This document shows, piece by piece, positions 34,472-42,856 of a stretch of 43,979 bases of DNA (position 1 is its first letter; every line of letters begins with the position of its first letter). Below the pieces are notes generated by a model. It was not told the DNA's origin. It worked only from the letters and a program-made list of their open reading frames with translations, and made no database searches. A program made the position numbers and the translations under genes. Source of the DNA: WJMB01 sp964581465 (GTDB lineage: Bacteria; RBG-13-66-14); assembly GCA_964581465.1 (NCBI GenBank), contig CAZOOP010000034.1, positions 1 through 43,979 of the forward strand, read 5' to 3'.

Positions 34472-34633
34472 ATGAATTACATAGTTACACCCCCGCCACC
34501 GCCCATGTGGATAACTATGTCGACCATTGCCACCACACGGCTTCGTTTCACTTTAACAGCGCAGGCCAACGGGATCGCGACGGTATCCGATACATCGTCG
34601 TCGCTCCGGCGCAAACCCGCTCGCCTTGATTGA
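34472..34633 (+). CDS. Possible small leader ORF with a polyproline run
   Basis: A frame of 53 residues starts MNYIVTPPPPPMWITM and overlaps the start of the next gene by 8 bases. Five consecutive prolines near the start could stall ribosomes. A second short frame (ending 34629) overlaps it. No ribosome binding site or similarity supports translation, so this is only a candidate. Confidence 0.2.
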   Translation: MNYIVTPPPPPMWITMSTIATTRLRFTLTAQANGIATVSDTSSSLRRKPARLD

Positions 34634-35459
34634 AAGTGCGCACTCAACACCAAGTGATGAATCCTGCCCCCGATGCGGCCACGGACGACTCTACCGTATC
34701 CGTCGCGGGAACCTCCGCTGTGCCCGTTGCCGCTACGAGTGGGACCCCCATCGGTTGCCGCTGCGGCTGAGCAAGGATCAGTGGCGGATGGTCGTCGACG
34801 GCTTCGCCGGCGGCTGCCGGGCCAACGGCTTGGCCCGGATCAGCGGGATCAGCCGCCGCCGGGTCTACCGGGCCTTCAACCTGCTGCGGCGTCTCATCGA
34901 ACGGACCCTGAGCGCCGAGGCCGGCTTCCCCTTCAACGACCGTCGAACGCTGCGCCGTTTACGGCGGGGTATCGAGGGAAACGGCGGCGGGCAGGCCCCC
35001 CTGCTGATCATGCTGGCCTGCAACCGACCGTGCGATCACGGCGACGACCGGCCCTGTTGGTCCCTGCTGGTCACCGGCGACCAGACATCCGGCGCTGACG
35101 AGGATTGCGGAGCTGTCGAGAGCGCCGCTCGATTGAGCAAGCTGCTGCGTCTGCTGCGCCACAGCTACGACTGCCTGGCCTTGGCCGCCAAGCGACCCGA
35201 CCGCCCCGCCGCCGACGAGGACCTGAGGCTGCGACCCTCCCTGCCCTGTCCGCCCGGGGGCTCCGAACACTGCCCCCTGGTTCGCCTCTGGCTGGGTATC
35301 GTCGAGGGGGTATTCCGTCGCGGCGGGGTGCGCGGAGAGCGGCTGCACCTCTACCTGGCCGAGCAGACCTGGCAGTTCAACCAGCGCCACCGCAGCGTGC
35401 TCGAACGCTCGCGGTTGCTGCGCGAGCTGTTGACCGCCTGGCGCTATGTGCTGAGTTGA
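34626..35459 (+). CDS. Transposase-derived zinc-ribbon/HTH protein lacking a visible DDE triad
   Basis: Protein of 277 residues. Residues 14-35 form a zinc ribbon (C14, C17, C32, C35; CPRCG, RCARC) and about 62-90 a helix-turn-helix (RANGLARISGISRRRVYRAF), the order seen at the N-terminus of IS1595-family transposases. Residues 218-256 (LVRLWLGIVEGV, then LHLYLAEQTWQFNQRHR) resemble the tail that follows the third catalytic Glu in that family. The middle does not show the catalytic Asp motifs, and the Glu position appears to be Val219. The frame is intact and GC-rich like host genes, unlike the decayed IS copies. The start is TTG at 34626 with no clear ribosome binding site. A domesticated DNA-binding protein is inferred. 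Confidence 0.6.
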   Translation: MIESAHSTPSDESCPRCGHGRLYRIRRGNLRCARCRYEWDPHRLPLRLSKDQWRMVVDGFAGGCRANGLARISGISRRRVYRAFNLLRRLIERTLSAEAGFPFNDRRTLRRLRRGIEGNGGGQAPLLIMLACNRPCDHGDDRPCWSLLVTGDQTSGADEDCGAVESAARLSKLLRLLRHSYDCLALAAKRPDRPAADEDLRLRPSLPCPPGGSEHCPLVRLWLGIVEGVFRRGGVRGERLHLYLAEQTWQFNQRHRSVLERSRLLRELLTAWRYVLS

Positions 35460-35948
35460 TAACCACCTCGCCCGCTTCATCGGCGGGCTCGATCAAAGCC
35501 GCCTGAGCGGCAAAGCCGCCAATCGGCGTTGATTGCATGCTGTAAACAACTGAAAAGTAATCACCTATCCGACTCCACAAATACGAATGCCGATACGCCG
35601 CCGTTTGACCGACTCAATCAGATTGCCACCAGGCCGCTGACTGGAGGCCGATCATCAAAAACGGCCGAACCCGCCAACCTTGATTCGATCATTTCAACCG
35701 TCGACCGATCTTGCGTTTCCTATCCATCCTTGAGCTATCCCCGACTAACGCGACAACAACGCCATCGAACCCCACCAAGACTGACGGAACGAGAACCGAC
35801 CATGCAGCCTGTTCAATTGCCCCGCCCTTGACGGACCAATCACCCGCAAGCTCCATTCAGCCCAATCATGTCCGGGTTAACCACGAATCAACTCAAGTTG
35901 AAATCCACCCAGCCAATCAAAGACACTTCCAACTAAAGGTCTCCTTAA
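35460..35948. other. 489-bp spacer, no gene recognised
   Basis: Lower GC than the flanking genes, with short overlapping frames lacking similarity. A weak GCCCGC / GCGGGC hairpin follows the 35459 stop. No repeat family member was found. Confidence 0.5.
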
Positions 35949-36383
35949 ATGCAAACCCTGGGGAAACTGATCGACCGCTTCAACAGCCTGGGCGAACCTC
36001 GCCTGAGCTTCCGCCTGCTCGAAATGCCCTGGCATCCCATGCTGCAGTGGGATGACTTCGATGTCGTTCTCGAAGTCAATATCCGCGGTGGCAAGGAGCA
36101 CCGCCCCCTGGCCGGACTGGCTTTCCTCACCCGACGGCGCCCCCAACCCCGTGACCTCCAACTGCTCAAGGAGGACCTGATGAACTGGCGCAGCCGCCTT
36201 TGCCCCCTCTGTGGCGGTGAGCGGGACACCAACGGCGACACCGAGCGGCTCTACCAGCGCTACATCTGTGACCACACCAACGTCAAGCGTCTGCTCGAAG
36301 GCGAACTGCCCGAGATAGGACTCCTCGTCGACTTGCTCAGTCACTGCATCGAGGAGGATATCCACGACGGACGACGAGCCTGA
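35949..36383 (+). CDS. Uncharacterised 144-residue protein with one CxxC
   Basis: I do not recognise the family. The N-terminal half is a mixed alpha/beta sequence (LGKLIDRFNSLGEPRLSFRL, then WDDFDVVLEVNIRGG). The middle holds CPLCGG (about 85-90) with a later Cys107 and His109 in YICDHTN, a possible metal site, and the C-terminus is helical (VKRLLEGELPEIGLLVDLLS). AAGG lies eight bases upstream of the ATG. Composition matches neighbouring genes. It lies downstream of the zinc-ribbon protein and is followed by a family 3 palindrome. Confidence 0.65.
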   Translation: MQTLGKLIDRFNSLGEPRLSFRLLEMPWHPMLQWDDFDVVLEVNIRGGKEHRPLAGLAFLTRRRPQPRDLQLLKEDLMNWRSRLCPLCGGERDTNGDTERLYQRYICDHTNVKRLLEGELPEIGLLVDLLSHCIEEDIHDGRRA

Positions 36384-36408
36384 AAACGATTACGCATAAT
36401 CGGCGCCG

Positions 36409-36595
36409 CCGGACGCGACCCTTGCCGCATCTCCTTAGGCAAAGGTCTCGCCCGGCTTTGGCACGTTTCTTGCAGCAGGGCGAGGCGGCCCGTCGTCGGG
36501 AGGGCGGCGGACTCCGCAAGAAACGTGCCAAAGCCGCACCGTGGGCGCGCCCGGGGTCTTGGATCACAAAAGGGGTAGGCAAGGGTCTCGTCCGG
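36409..36595. repeat. Family 3 two-tier palindromic element, copy 3
   Basis: Outer arms at 36409-36426 (CCGGACGCGACCCTTGCC) and 36578-36595 match at 17 of 18 positions. Inner arms at 36454-36473 and 36516-36535 are a perfect 20-bp inverted repeat (GGCTTTGGCACGTTTCTTGC). The outer arm is related to that of copy 1, and an extra copy of the outer motif (GGCAAAGGTCTCGCCCGG) lies at about 36439-36455. The element follows the 35949 gene by 25 bp. Confidence 0.9.
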
Positions 36596-36726
36596 CTCAC
36601 ACTCGATGAACCCGGCTGCGCCTTGACAGCCCAGCCCGACGGCCTTAGAATCCCTCTTGGATTGCTAAGGCTTTGGTATTTAGAGTCTTTTCCGTTCCTC
36701 CTCCGACGGAGGGAACGTTTAGCTGG

Positions 36727-37737
36727 GTGGTCGCCTTGGGCGAACGGGACTCTCAGAGCGGCGCGGTACGATCGCGGCTGTGGCTGAAGCGGACGTTCCT
36801 GGGGCTGGCGGGACTGGGTGTGCTGGCCCTGGGCCTGCTGGCCGGGCCGGCGCCTATCGAGGCTACAGGCGTCTTCGGCCTGCGCCTGGGACGCACTCTG
36901 CTGGGCCTGCTCAGCGGCGCGGCCCTGGGACTGGCCGGAGCGGCGATGCAGGGCCTGACCCGCAACCCCCTGGCCGATCCCTTTTTGACCGGTGTCAGCG
37001 CCGGTGCCGGGGTAGGTTTGGCCCTGGCGGTGCTCTTCGGCGTGGGCCAGGCGAGCATCCCCGGCCTGCTCGGTCGTCAGGCGGCGGCCTTCGCGGGCGG
37101 CGCCGGGGCTGGGCTGCTGGTCTGGGGGCTGGCGGGACGCCGCCGCTCCGGCGCCGGGCTGATCGTCGCCGGAGTGGTGGTCAACGCCGCCCTTTCCGGA
37201 GTGATCCTGTTGATCCTGGCCTGGCTGCCCCTCTGGAGCCAGGGCGCGGTGCTGGGCTGGTTGATGGGCGACCTGGCCCGCCCCCACGCCGAGGTTACCC
37301 CGCTGGTTGTCGCCGGCGTTCTGCTCGTACTCGCCCTGATCCGCCTGTTGACCCTGGATCGCGAGCTCGACGCCCTGGGTCTGGGGGAAGAGCGGGCTCA
37401 TTCCTTGGGCGTCGACGCCCGGGCCGTCCGTCGCGATGTATTGTTGGCGGCGGCCCTGGCCACTGCCGTGGCCGTCTCCCTGGCCGGGATCATCCCTTTC
37501 GTCGGCCTGATCGCTCCTCACCTGTCCCGGAACGCCGGGGTGAGGCTGCACCGGAGGTTGCTGCCGATGAGCGCCCTGCTGGGTGCCGCGCTGACGACGG
37601 CGGCGGACAACCTGGTCAGGCTGGCGGCGAGCTACCTGGGCCTGCCCGGCGTGCCCGTGGGAGCGGCCCTGGCCGTGGTCGGCGGCGCCTATTTCTTCGT
37701 CGTCTTCCGGCGGCGTCGCCGCGGCGAGCTGCTCTGA
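36727..37737 (+). CDS. FecCD/BtuC-type ABC transporter permease
   Basis: Protein of about 336 residues with nine or ten hydrophobic segments and FecCD hallmarks: LRLGRTLLGLLSGAALGLAG, AAMQGLTRNPLADPFLTGVS, the VAGVVVNAALSGVILLI stretch, LGWLMGDLARP, ALGLGEERAHSLGV (the coupling helix region) and the C-terminal FVGLIAPHLSR. The family imports ferric siderophores, haem or cobalamin. No ATPase or binding protein is adjacent, so it is an orphan here. The start is uncertain: GTG at 36727 (GGAGGG 13 bases upstream) or TTG at 36736 (GGTGG five bases upstream). Confidence 0.9.
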   Translation: MVALGERDSQSGAVRSRLWLKRTFLGLAGLGVLALGLLAGPAPIEATGVFGLRLGRTLLGLLSGAALGLAGAAMQGLTRNPLADPFLTGVSAGAGVGLALAVLFGVGQASIPGLLGRQAAAFAGGAGAGLLVWGLAGRRRSGAGLIVAGVVVNAALSGVILLILAWLPLWSQGAVLGWLMGDLARPHAEVTPLVVAGVLLVLALIRLLTLDRELDALGLGEERAHSLGVDARAVRRDVLLAAALATAVAVSLAGIIPFVGLIAPHLSRNAGVRLHRRLLPMSALLGAALTTAADNLVRLAASYLGLPGVPVGAALAVVGGAYFFVVFRRRRRGELL

Positions 37738-37845
37738 TTTTTTCCTTCACGTCGCGACCCGGCGGCTGTACAATGTTACTAAGAATCAAACAATCTCCGA
37801 TACGATCTAGCGGGACGTTTAAACAAGACCAGCCCGGGAGTAGCC

Positions 37846-38238
37846 ATGGCGCAGACAGCTCAGACAGCCAAGCCCAGCCTCGCCGAAGCCATTGAAAACG
37901 TTCTGGCCCAGGCCGCCGAGGGTGCCGGATTCGACGAACTGCTGCTGATCGGCGAAGAGGGCCTGGTCATCGCCGCCACCGGCGGCACCGAGTACACCGA
38001 CCTGCTCAACCTGGTTTCGATCCAGCTCCAGCCGCCCATCATCGAGCTGCGTCGCGACTCCTGGGGTGTGGACCTCGATGAGGTCGTCACCACCACCCAA
38101 GACAAACGCCGCTTCTGTTTCCGCTTTTTCCAGGCCGCCGGTGTCGATTATGTTATAGCGGCCCTGTTCCCCAAGAAGAAGGCCTATCGTCGAGCCACCA
38201 ACCGGGCCATCCGCCGTCTGCAGAAGCTCCTTAGCTAG
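37846..38238 (+). CDS. Roadblock/LC7-like domain protein
   Basis: Protein of 130 residues with a single alpha/beta domain (about 10-125). The strand-turn-strand FDELLLIGEEGLVIAATGG resembles the start of roadblock/LC7 (MglB-like) domains, and the C-terminus is basic (FPKKKAYRRATNRAIRRLQK). Such proteins often regulate small GTPases of the MglA or Ras-like type; no GTPase is in the window. GGGAG lies five bases upstream of the ATG. It lies between the permease and mutS2, with its own terminator. The family call rests on pattern only. Confidence 0.5.
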   Translation: MAQTAQTAKPSLAEAIENVLAQAAEGAGFDELLLIGEEGLVIAATGGTEYTDLLNLVSIQLQPPIIELRRDSWGVDLDEVVTTTQDKRRFCFRFFQAAGVDYVIAALFPKKKAYRRATNRAIRRLQKLLS

Positions 38239-38261
38239 TCGCCGCAACAAATAGTCCGTCA

Positions 38262-38307
38262 GCAGTCCCGTCCCCGCCACCATCTCCGGGGTCGGGGCTG
38301 CCTTTTT
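38262..38307 (+). terminator. Rho-independent terminator
   Basis: Long stem GCAGTCCCGTCCCCG / CGGGGTCGGGGCTGC (13 of 15 Watson-Crick pairs) followed by CTTTTT. It lies 24 bp after the roadblock-like gene. Confidence 0.88.
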
Positions 38308-38365
38308 CATTGCTTTATGCTAGGTTTATCGCCGCCACACCGCACGGTTCGATATGAGGACGATG

Positions 38366-40747
38366 ATGCCGGGTTTCGAAGAGCACAGCCTGGAACTGAT
38401 CGACCTGCCCCTGGTGCTGGAGAGCCTGGCCGGGATGACTCAGACCCACGCCGGAAGGCGGGCGGCCCGTCGCCTGCGACCCCTTGAGTCGCCCGCCGCG
38501 GCGCGGCGTCGCCTGGTCCTGATCGTCGAGATTCAGCGGCGCCTCGAGCTCGGCGACCCCCTACCGCTAAGCGGCCTCGAAGATCTAACCCCACTGCTCA
38601 AACGCCTCGGCTCCCCATTGAGCAGCCTGCCGCGCACCGAGCTCTGGCAGCTCTACTACCTCACGCTGATCGTCGCCGGCCTGCGCGGCCTGGAGCTGGA
38701 GGAAGAGTTCTACCCCGGCCTGCGCGCCTTCCTCGACGGTCTGCGCGACCTGGACGACCTGCGGGAGCGCTTCGAGGCAGTTTTCTCCCCTCAGGGGGAG
38801 ATCCGGGACGACGCCTCGCCGGAGCTGCGCCGCCTGCTGCGCGAGCGGAAAAGTCTTGATGAGTGCCTGCGCGATCGCCTGGAGCGCCTGCTGGGCAAGG
38901 CCGCTGAGGACGGCGCCGTCCACGAACGCCTGGTCACCCGGCGCGACGGCCGCTTCGTCTTGCCCGTTCTGCGCGACTTTCGCGGCTCCGTGCCCGGAAT
39001 CGTCCACGGTCAGAGCAAGTCGGGCACGACGCTCTACGTCGAACCGCTGGAACTCGTCGACGCCAACAACGAACTGGCCGCCCTGGGCTACGCCGTCGAG
39101 GCCGAGATCGCCCGTATCCTCGCGGAGCTATCCTCCGAGGCCGCCCGGCGTCGTGAGGCACTGACCCACGATTACCGGCTCGTCGGCGAGCTGGACCTGC
39201 TTCAGGCCTGCGCCCGGCTGGCCCGCCGCCTAGAGGCGCGTCCCGTCGAGTTGACCGCCGACGGCGCCACGCTGCTGCGCGCCGCCCGCCATCCCGTGCT
39301 GCTGCTTAACCGCGGGGACAGCGCCAGCGTCGTGCCCATCGACATCGAACTCGGCGGAGAATACCAGGTGCTGCTGATCACCGGTCCCAACGCCGGCGGC
39401 AAGACCGTGGCCCTGAAGACGCTGGGCCTGCTGACCGTCTTGGCCCAGTGCGGTCTGCCCCTGCCCGTCGACGACGGCTCCCGGGTGGCCTGGCGCGACA
39501 GCCTGCTGGCCGACATCGGTGATGAGCAGTCCGTCGCCGGAGACCTCTCCACCTTCAGCTACCATGTGCGCCGCTTGGGAGAAATCCTCACGGCCGTCGA
39601 CCAGTCCGGCGGAGCCGTCCTGGTGCTCCTCGATGAAATCGGCACCGGCACCGATCCCGACCAGGGAGCCGCCCTCGCCATGGCCACCCTGGAGCGCCTG
39701 CGCTCCGCCGGGGCCTGGGTACTGGCCACCAGCCACTACGACTCGCTCAAGGGTTTCGTCTACGGCGCCGAGGGCATGGAGAACGCCGCCGTCGACTTCG
39801 ACCCACACACTTTGGAACCCCTCTACCGCCTGAGCACGGGCACCCCCGGGGCCTCCAACACCTTGGCGATGGCCCGCAATCTGGGCCTGGACGCCGATCT
39901 CGTCGAGAAGGCTCACGAGTTTCTCGACGACGAGTACCTGCGCCTGGACCGCCTGGTCGAAGAGCTGGAGGAGGAGCGCCGCCGCCGCCGCGAAGCCGAG
40001 CGCGCCCGCCGCGAGAGCATCGAGGAACTCATCCGGGTGCGCCGCGAGACCGCCGAGCGGGTGGCCGAAATCGAAGCAGGCAAGACCGAGAAGCTGCTGC
40101 GTATCAAGCGCGAGTTGCAAAACGAACTCGAGCTGGCCGAGGCCGAGACCGCCGCCGCCGCCGAACGCCTGCGCAAGACCGAACGAGCGCCCACCGACGC
40201 CGGTCTCTCCGCCGCGCGGAACCGCCTCAAGCGTCAACGCCGGGAGCTGCGCAAACTCGAAAAACCGCCCACCCCACCCCTGAACCCCAGCCCACGCCCT
40301 GAGGCGGAGATGAAGATCGGCGACCGCGTCCGCCTGGAAGGGGCCAAGAACGCCGCCGACCTGCTCGAACTCCACGCCGACAAGGCCGTTATCGCCCTGG
40401 GCGCCATGAAGATGACCGTCCCCCGCGACAAACTGACCCCGGTGGCCGAACAAGGCACACAACCCGACGCCTCCCTGGATAACCTCAGCCTGGCCGATCG
40501 ACACGTCGGACCCGAACTGATGCTGCGCGGCATGCGCGTCGAGGAAGCCCTCGAGAAGCTGGACAAGTACCTGGACGACGCCGCTCTGAGCGGCCACACC
40601 ACTGTGCGCATCGTCCACGGCAAAGGCACCGGCGCCCTGCGCTTCGCCGTGCTCGAGTTCCTCGAAAACCACCGCCACGTCGCCGCCATAACAACCCCGG
40701 AGCACCGCTTCGGCGGCACCGGAGTTACCGAGGTGACCCTGTGCTGA
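38366..40747 (+). CDS. mutS2: MutS2-family ATPase with Smr domain
   Basis: Protein of 793 residues. The N-terminal core (about 1-290) precedes an ABC-type ATPase with Walker A GPNAGGKT (about 339-346), then DEQSVAGDLSTFSYH and Walker B VLVLLDEIGTGTDP. A long Arg/Glu-rich coiled coil (about 520-620) follows, then a KOW-like segment (KIGDRVRLEGAKN) and a C-terminal Smr domain (about 715-793) with VHGKGTGALR. MutS2 acts on recombination intermediates or collided ribosomes. The usual Smr LDLRG motif reads LMLRG here, losing the Asp. The ATG at 38366 is chosen for GAGG six bases upstream; ATG at 38354 or 38363 is possible. Confidence 0.95.
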   Translation: MPGFEEHSLELIDLPLVLESLAGMTQTHAGRRAARRLRPLESPAAARRRLVLIVEIQRRLELGDPLPLSGLEDLTPLLKRLGSPLSSLPRTELWQLYYLTLIVAGLRGLELEEEFYPGLRAFLDGLRDLDDLRERFEAVFSPQGEIRDDASPELRRLLRERKSLDECLRDRLERLLGKAAEDGAVHERLVTRRDGRFVLPVLRDFRGSVPGIVHGQSKSGTTLYVEPLELVDANNELAALGYAVEAEIARILAELSSEAARRREALTHDYRLVGELDLLQACARLARRLEARPVELTADGATLLRAARHPVLLLNRGDSASVVPIDIELGGEYQVLLITGPNAGGKTVALKTLGLLTVLAQCGLPLPVDDGSRVAWRDSLLADIGDEQSVAGDLSTFSYHVRRLGEILTAVDQSGGAVLVLLDEIGTGTDPDQGAALAMATLERLRSAGAWVLATSHYDSLKGFVYGAEGMENAAVDFDPHTLEPLYRLSTGTPGASNTLAMARNLGLDADLVEKAHEFLDDEYLRLDRLVEELEEERRRRREAERARRESIEELIRVRRETAERVAEIEAGKTEKLLRIKRELQNELELAEAETAAAAERLRKTERAPTDAGLSAARNRLKRQRRELRKLEKPPTPPLNPSPRPEAEMKIGDRVRLEGAKNAADLLELHADKAVIALGAMKMTVPRDKLTPVAEQGTQPDASLDNLSLADRHVGPELMLRGMRVEEALEKLDKYLDDAALSGHTTVRIVHGKGTGALRFAVLEFLENHRHVAAITTPEHRFGGTGVTEVTLC

Positions 40748-40759
40748 GTCCACCAACAC

Positions 40760-40944
40760 CAGCCCCGGCAAAGCCAGCTCCGGCGCGAAGCAAGCCCTCA
40801 TCACTCCGGCGGGGAGGCTTTGGCACATTTCTTGCAGCAGGGCGGGCGGCGGACTGGTCGGGAGCCGCGTCGCACTCCGCAAGAAATGTGCCAAAGCCGG
40901 GCGAGGGCGTGGGTGTCGGTCGGGCGGGGGCTTTGCCGGGGCTG
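40760..40944. repeat. Family 3 two-tier palindromic element, copy 4
   Basis: Outer arms CAGCCCCGGCAAAGCC (40760-40775) and 40929-40944 are perfect reverse complements. Inner arms at 40816-40835 and 40879-40898 are a perfect 20-bp inverted repeat. They differ from copy 3 by ACA for ACG on the left with the matching TGT for CGT on the right, a compensated change. The element begins 13 bp after the mutS2 stop. Confidence 0.9.
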
Positions 40945-41257
40945 TCTGCGTTGCGGATTCCGGTCGTCGTTGTCGACGGCGAGCGATGTCCGGATTGGGT
41001 GTGCGGACCATCTAGCCTAACGAACCCAATACAGCCGCTGTATAACGCGGCTATCAACGAACCGCTTCGACGTGTGGTCTGGTTTAAGCGGGACCGCCGT
41101 CAGTGCCTGAACTAGCATTTGTTTCTCGCCACAAGCATCGATTTTCTTGCACTTGGCCCTGAGTGGTGTCGTGGTGACATCAGGCTTGTTTGTTAGCAAG
41201 CCACGCTGTTTGCAGGTTGGCTTCGATTTGCACTACGCAGTCAGGAGGGTATGAAAG
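40945..41257. other. 313-bp spacer, no gene recognised
   Basis: Low-GC spacer between the mutS2 palindrome and the terminator of the radical SAM gene. No frame, repeat or promoter is supported. Confidence 0.5.
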
Positions 41258-41288
41258 AAAGCGACACCGCCGGGCCGGTGTCGCTTTT
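41258..41288. terminator. Bidirectional rho-independent terminator
   Basis: A perfect 12-bp stem AAAGCGACACCG / CGGTGTCGCTTT with A- and T-rich flanks. It ends the minus-strand radical SAM gene, 17 bp past its stop. Confidence 0.92.
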
Positions 41289-41304
41289 CAGGAGTCATTG
41301 TCCA

Positions 41305-42351
41305 TCAGGCCGTGCGCTTGCCCACCAGCCGTGAGAGGTGCCCCTCGACCAGGAAGCTGATCGGGTGCTCGAGGTAGTGGATCGGCTCCATGTAGCAGCT
41401 CATGTAGCAAAGGTGCCCGCAGTGGTGCATCGGCGCGTCGCGGTAGGCCCGCTGGAGGACGGCCCACAGGCTGGGCTCCTCGAGCAGGTTGCCCGCCGAC
41501 CAGTGGACCTTGGTGCAGGGGTAGTAAACCTCGCCCAGGGGGCCGACCTTGGGCGTAACGGTGGCGTAGCAGCGGTAGGGCAGGAAGTCGCGGACCCGTT
41601 CGAGGTAGAGGGTGGTGTTGAGGACCGGGTAGCCCTCCTTCTTGCGCTCGATGAGGGTGTCGATGAGCCGTTGGTACTCGGGGTTGCCGACGAGCTCCGG
41701 GTTGGGATGGAAGCCGTCGACCCGGGGCACGGCGTTGAAGCTGACGCCGATCTCGGCGGCGAAGTCCAGCAGCGGCAGGATCTGATCGAGCATCCCGGGC
41801 AGGATCACCGCGTTGATGTTGATCTGGAACTCTTTGGTGTCCTGTTCTTGGGCGTACTCGCGCAATAAGCTCATGACCTTGTCGCAGGCCCCCTTGACGC
41901 CGACGACCTTGTCCCAGATCCGTGGATCCGTGGAGTCCAGGCTGACGATCATCTGATCGATGTAGTCGAGCAGGACCTCGTGCTTGGGCATCAGCAGCAG
42001 GTTTGTGTTGAGCACCAGGGGGGCGAAGCCCAGCCCGTGGGCGTGAGCCATGATCCGGTCGATGTCCTTGAGGATCAGCGGCTCGCCGCCGGAGATGTCC
42101 AGGGCCGGGCAGCCCGGACGGATCTTTTCGAGGACGCGCAGCATCTGCGACGTCTTCAGCTCCCGCTGGTCCATCCCGGGATAGCCGCAGTACTCGCAGC
42201 GCATGTTGCACCGGTTGGTGATGTTGTAGCTGACCAGCACGGGCCGGATAGCGTGGCCGTGGGGCTTGTCCTTGTCGAAGCGGACCTTGAGCAGGTTGCG
42301 AGCCAGGTTGGCCAGCCACTCGCCGCGGATGCGCTTGAGACTCAGAGACAT
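41305..42351 (-). CDS. Radical SAM protein with C-terminal SPASM-like cysteines
   Basis: Protein of 348 residues. The radical SAM cluster motif CNMRCEYC (CxxxCxxC) is followed by LDISGGEPL, the SAM-binding GGE motif. The C-terminal part has further cysteines (RCYATV, VYYPCTKV, HHCGHLCYMSCYM), suggesting an auxiliary iron-sulphur cluster. Such enzymes start radical chemistry on peptides, lipids or cofactors; the C-terminal HYLEHPISFLVEGHL may be membrane-associated. AGGGG lies upstream of the ATG. A ferredoxin gene is 97 bp upstream on the same strand and could supply electrons. The substrate is unknown. Confidence 0.88.
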   Translation of the reverse strand: MSLSLKRIRGEWLANLARNLLKVRFDKDKPHGHAIRPVLVSYNITNRCNMRCEYCGYPGMDQRELKTSQMLRVLEKIRPGCPALDISGGEPLILKDIDRIMAHAHGLGFAPLVLNTNLLLMPKHEVLLDYIDQMIVSLDSTDPRIWDKVVGVKGACDKVMSLLREYAQEQDTKEFQININAVILPGMLDQILPLLDFAAEIGVSFNAVPRVDGFHPNPELVGNPEYQRLIDTLIERKKEGYPVLNTTLYLERVRDFLPYRCYATVTPKVGPLGEVYYPCTKVHWSAGNLLEEPSLWAVLQRAYRDAPMHHCGHLCYMSCYMEPIHYLEHPISFLVEGHLSRLVGKRTA

Positions 42352-42448
42352 ATCAATCCCCTTCGAGGGATGTATTCTTAACGGGTGCGGAAGGAATCAA
42401 ATGCTTCGCGGGTGACAACGGCAAACCGCCCGTGCATCAACACGGTTG

Positions 42449-42652
42449 TTACCCGTCAGTTACCGGCGTAGCTTCCGCGGCGGTCAGGCTCAGCGCCCCC
42501 ACCGGGCAGACCTGGACGCAGGCGCCGCACTCGGTGCAGAGGCCCTCGTCAATGATCAGCGTCAGCTCGACCAGCTCGAGGGCCAGGGTCGGGCAGACGC
42601 CGACACAGCCGCCGCAGTAGGCGCAGCGCTCGTGATCGAGGAGCAGGGGCAT
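42449..42652 (-). CDS. 2x[4Fe-4S] ferredoxin
   Basis: Protein of 67 residues with two complete cluster motifs: CAYCGGCVGVCP and CTECGACVQVCP (CxxCxxCxxxCP). It is a small electron carrier. The ATG at 42652 (MPLLLDHERC) has GGGAG seven bases upstream; a longer frame starting at 42754 has no similarity in its extra part. It lies directly upstream of the radical SAM gene and has a good promoter 110 bp upstream. Confidence 0.93.
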   Translation of the reverse strand: MPLLLDHERCAYCGGCVGVCPTLALELVELTLIIDEGLCTECGACVQVCPVGALSLTAAEATPVTDG

Positions 42653-42761
42653 TGGGCGACTCCCACTCACGGTGACCGGTACCCGCCGGGCGTGGCTGCC
42701 GGAACAGGCCTTGACCGCAGCCTTCACCGTCCACCATTCAAAGCGGCGATCCAATTAGAGT

Positions 42762-42790
42762 AGTATAGCCGAGAAGCGCCGCTTTGGCAA
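42762..42790 (-). promoter_or_regulatory. Candidate sigma70-type promoter for ferredoxin-radical SAM
   Basis: Read on the minus strand: TTGCCA (42785-42790), a 17-bp spacer and TATACT (42762-42767). Confidence 0.7.
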
Positions 42791-42856
42791 CCACCTACGT
42801 GGTTGTTACAGCGCCGTCCGGCATCGCTGTTCAAAAGGAGAGAAAACGCCTTGCGG

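Noticed and set aside
34506..34514. DnaA box TGTGGATAA as a second origin
   Set aside because: A single box with no cluster or AT-rich unwinding segment; one 9-mer match is expected by chance in 44 kb.
36337..37551. Open frame of 404 codons on the minus strand over the FecCD permease
   Set aside because: Gln/Gly-rich shadow translation over a gene with clear FecCD motifs.
39230..41011. Open frame of 593 codons on the minus strand over mutS2
   Set aside because: Antisense shadow of mutS2 that also runs through the family 3 palindrome; no similarity.
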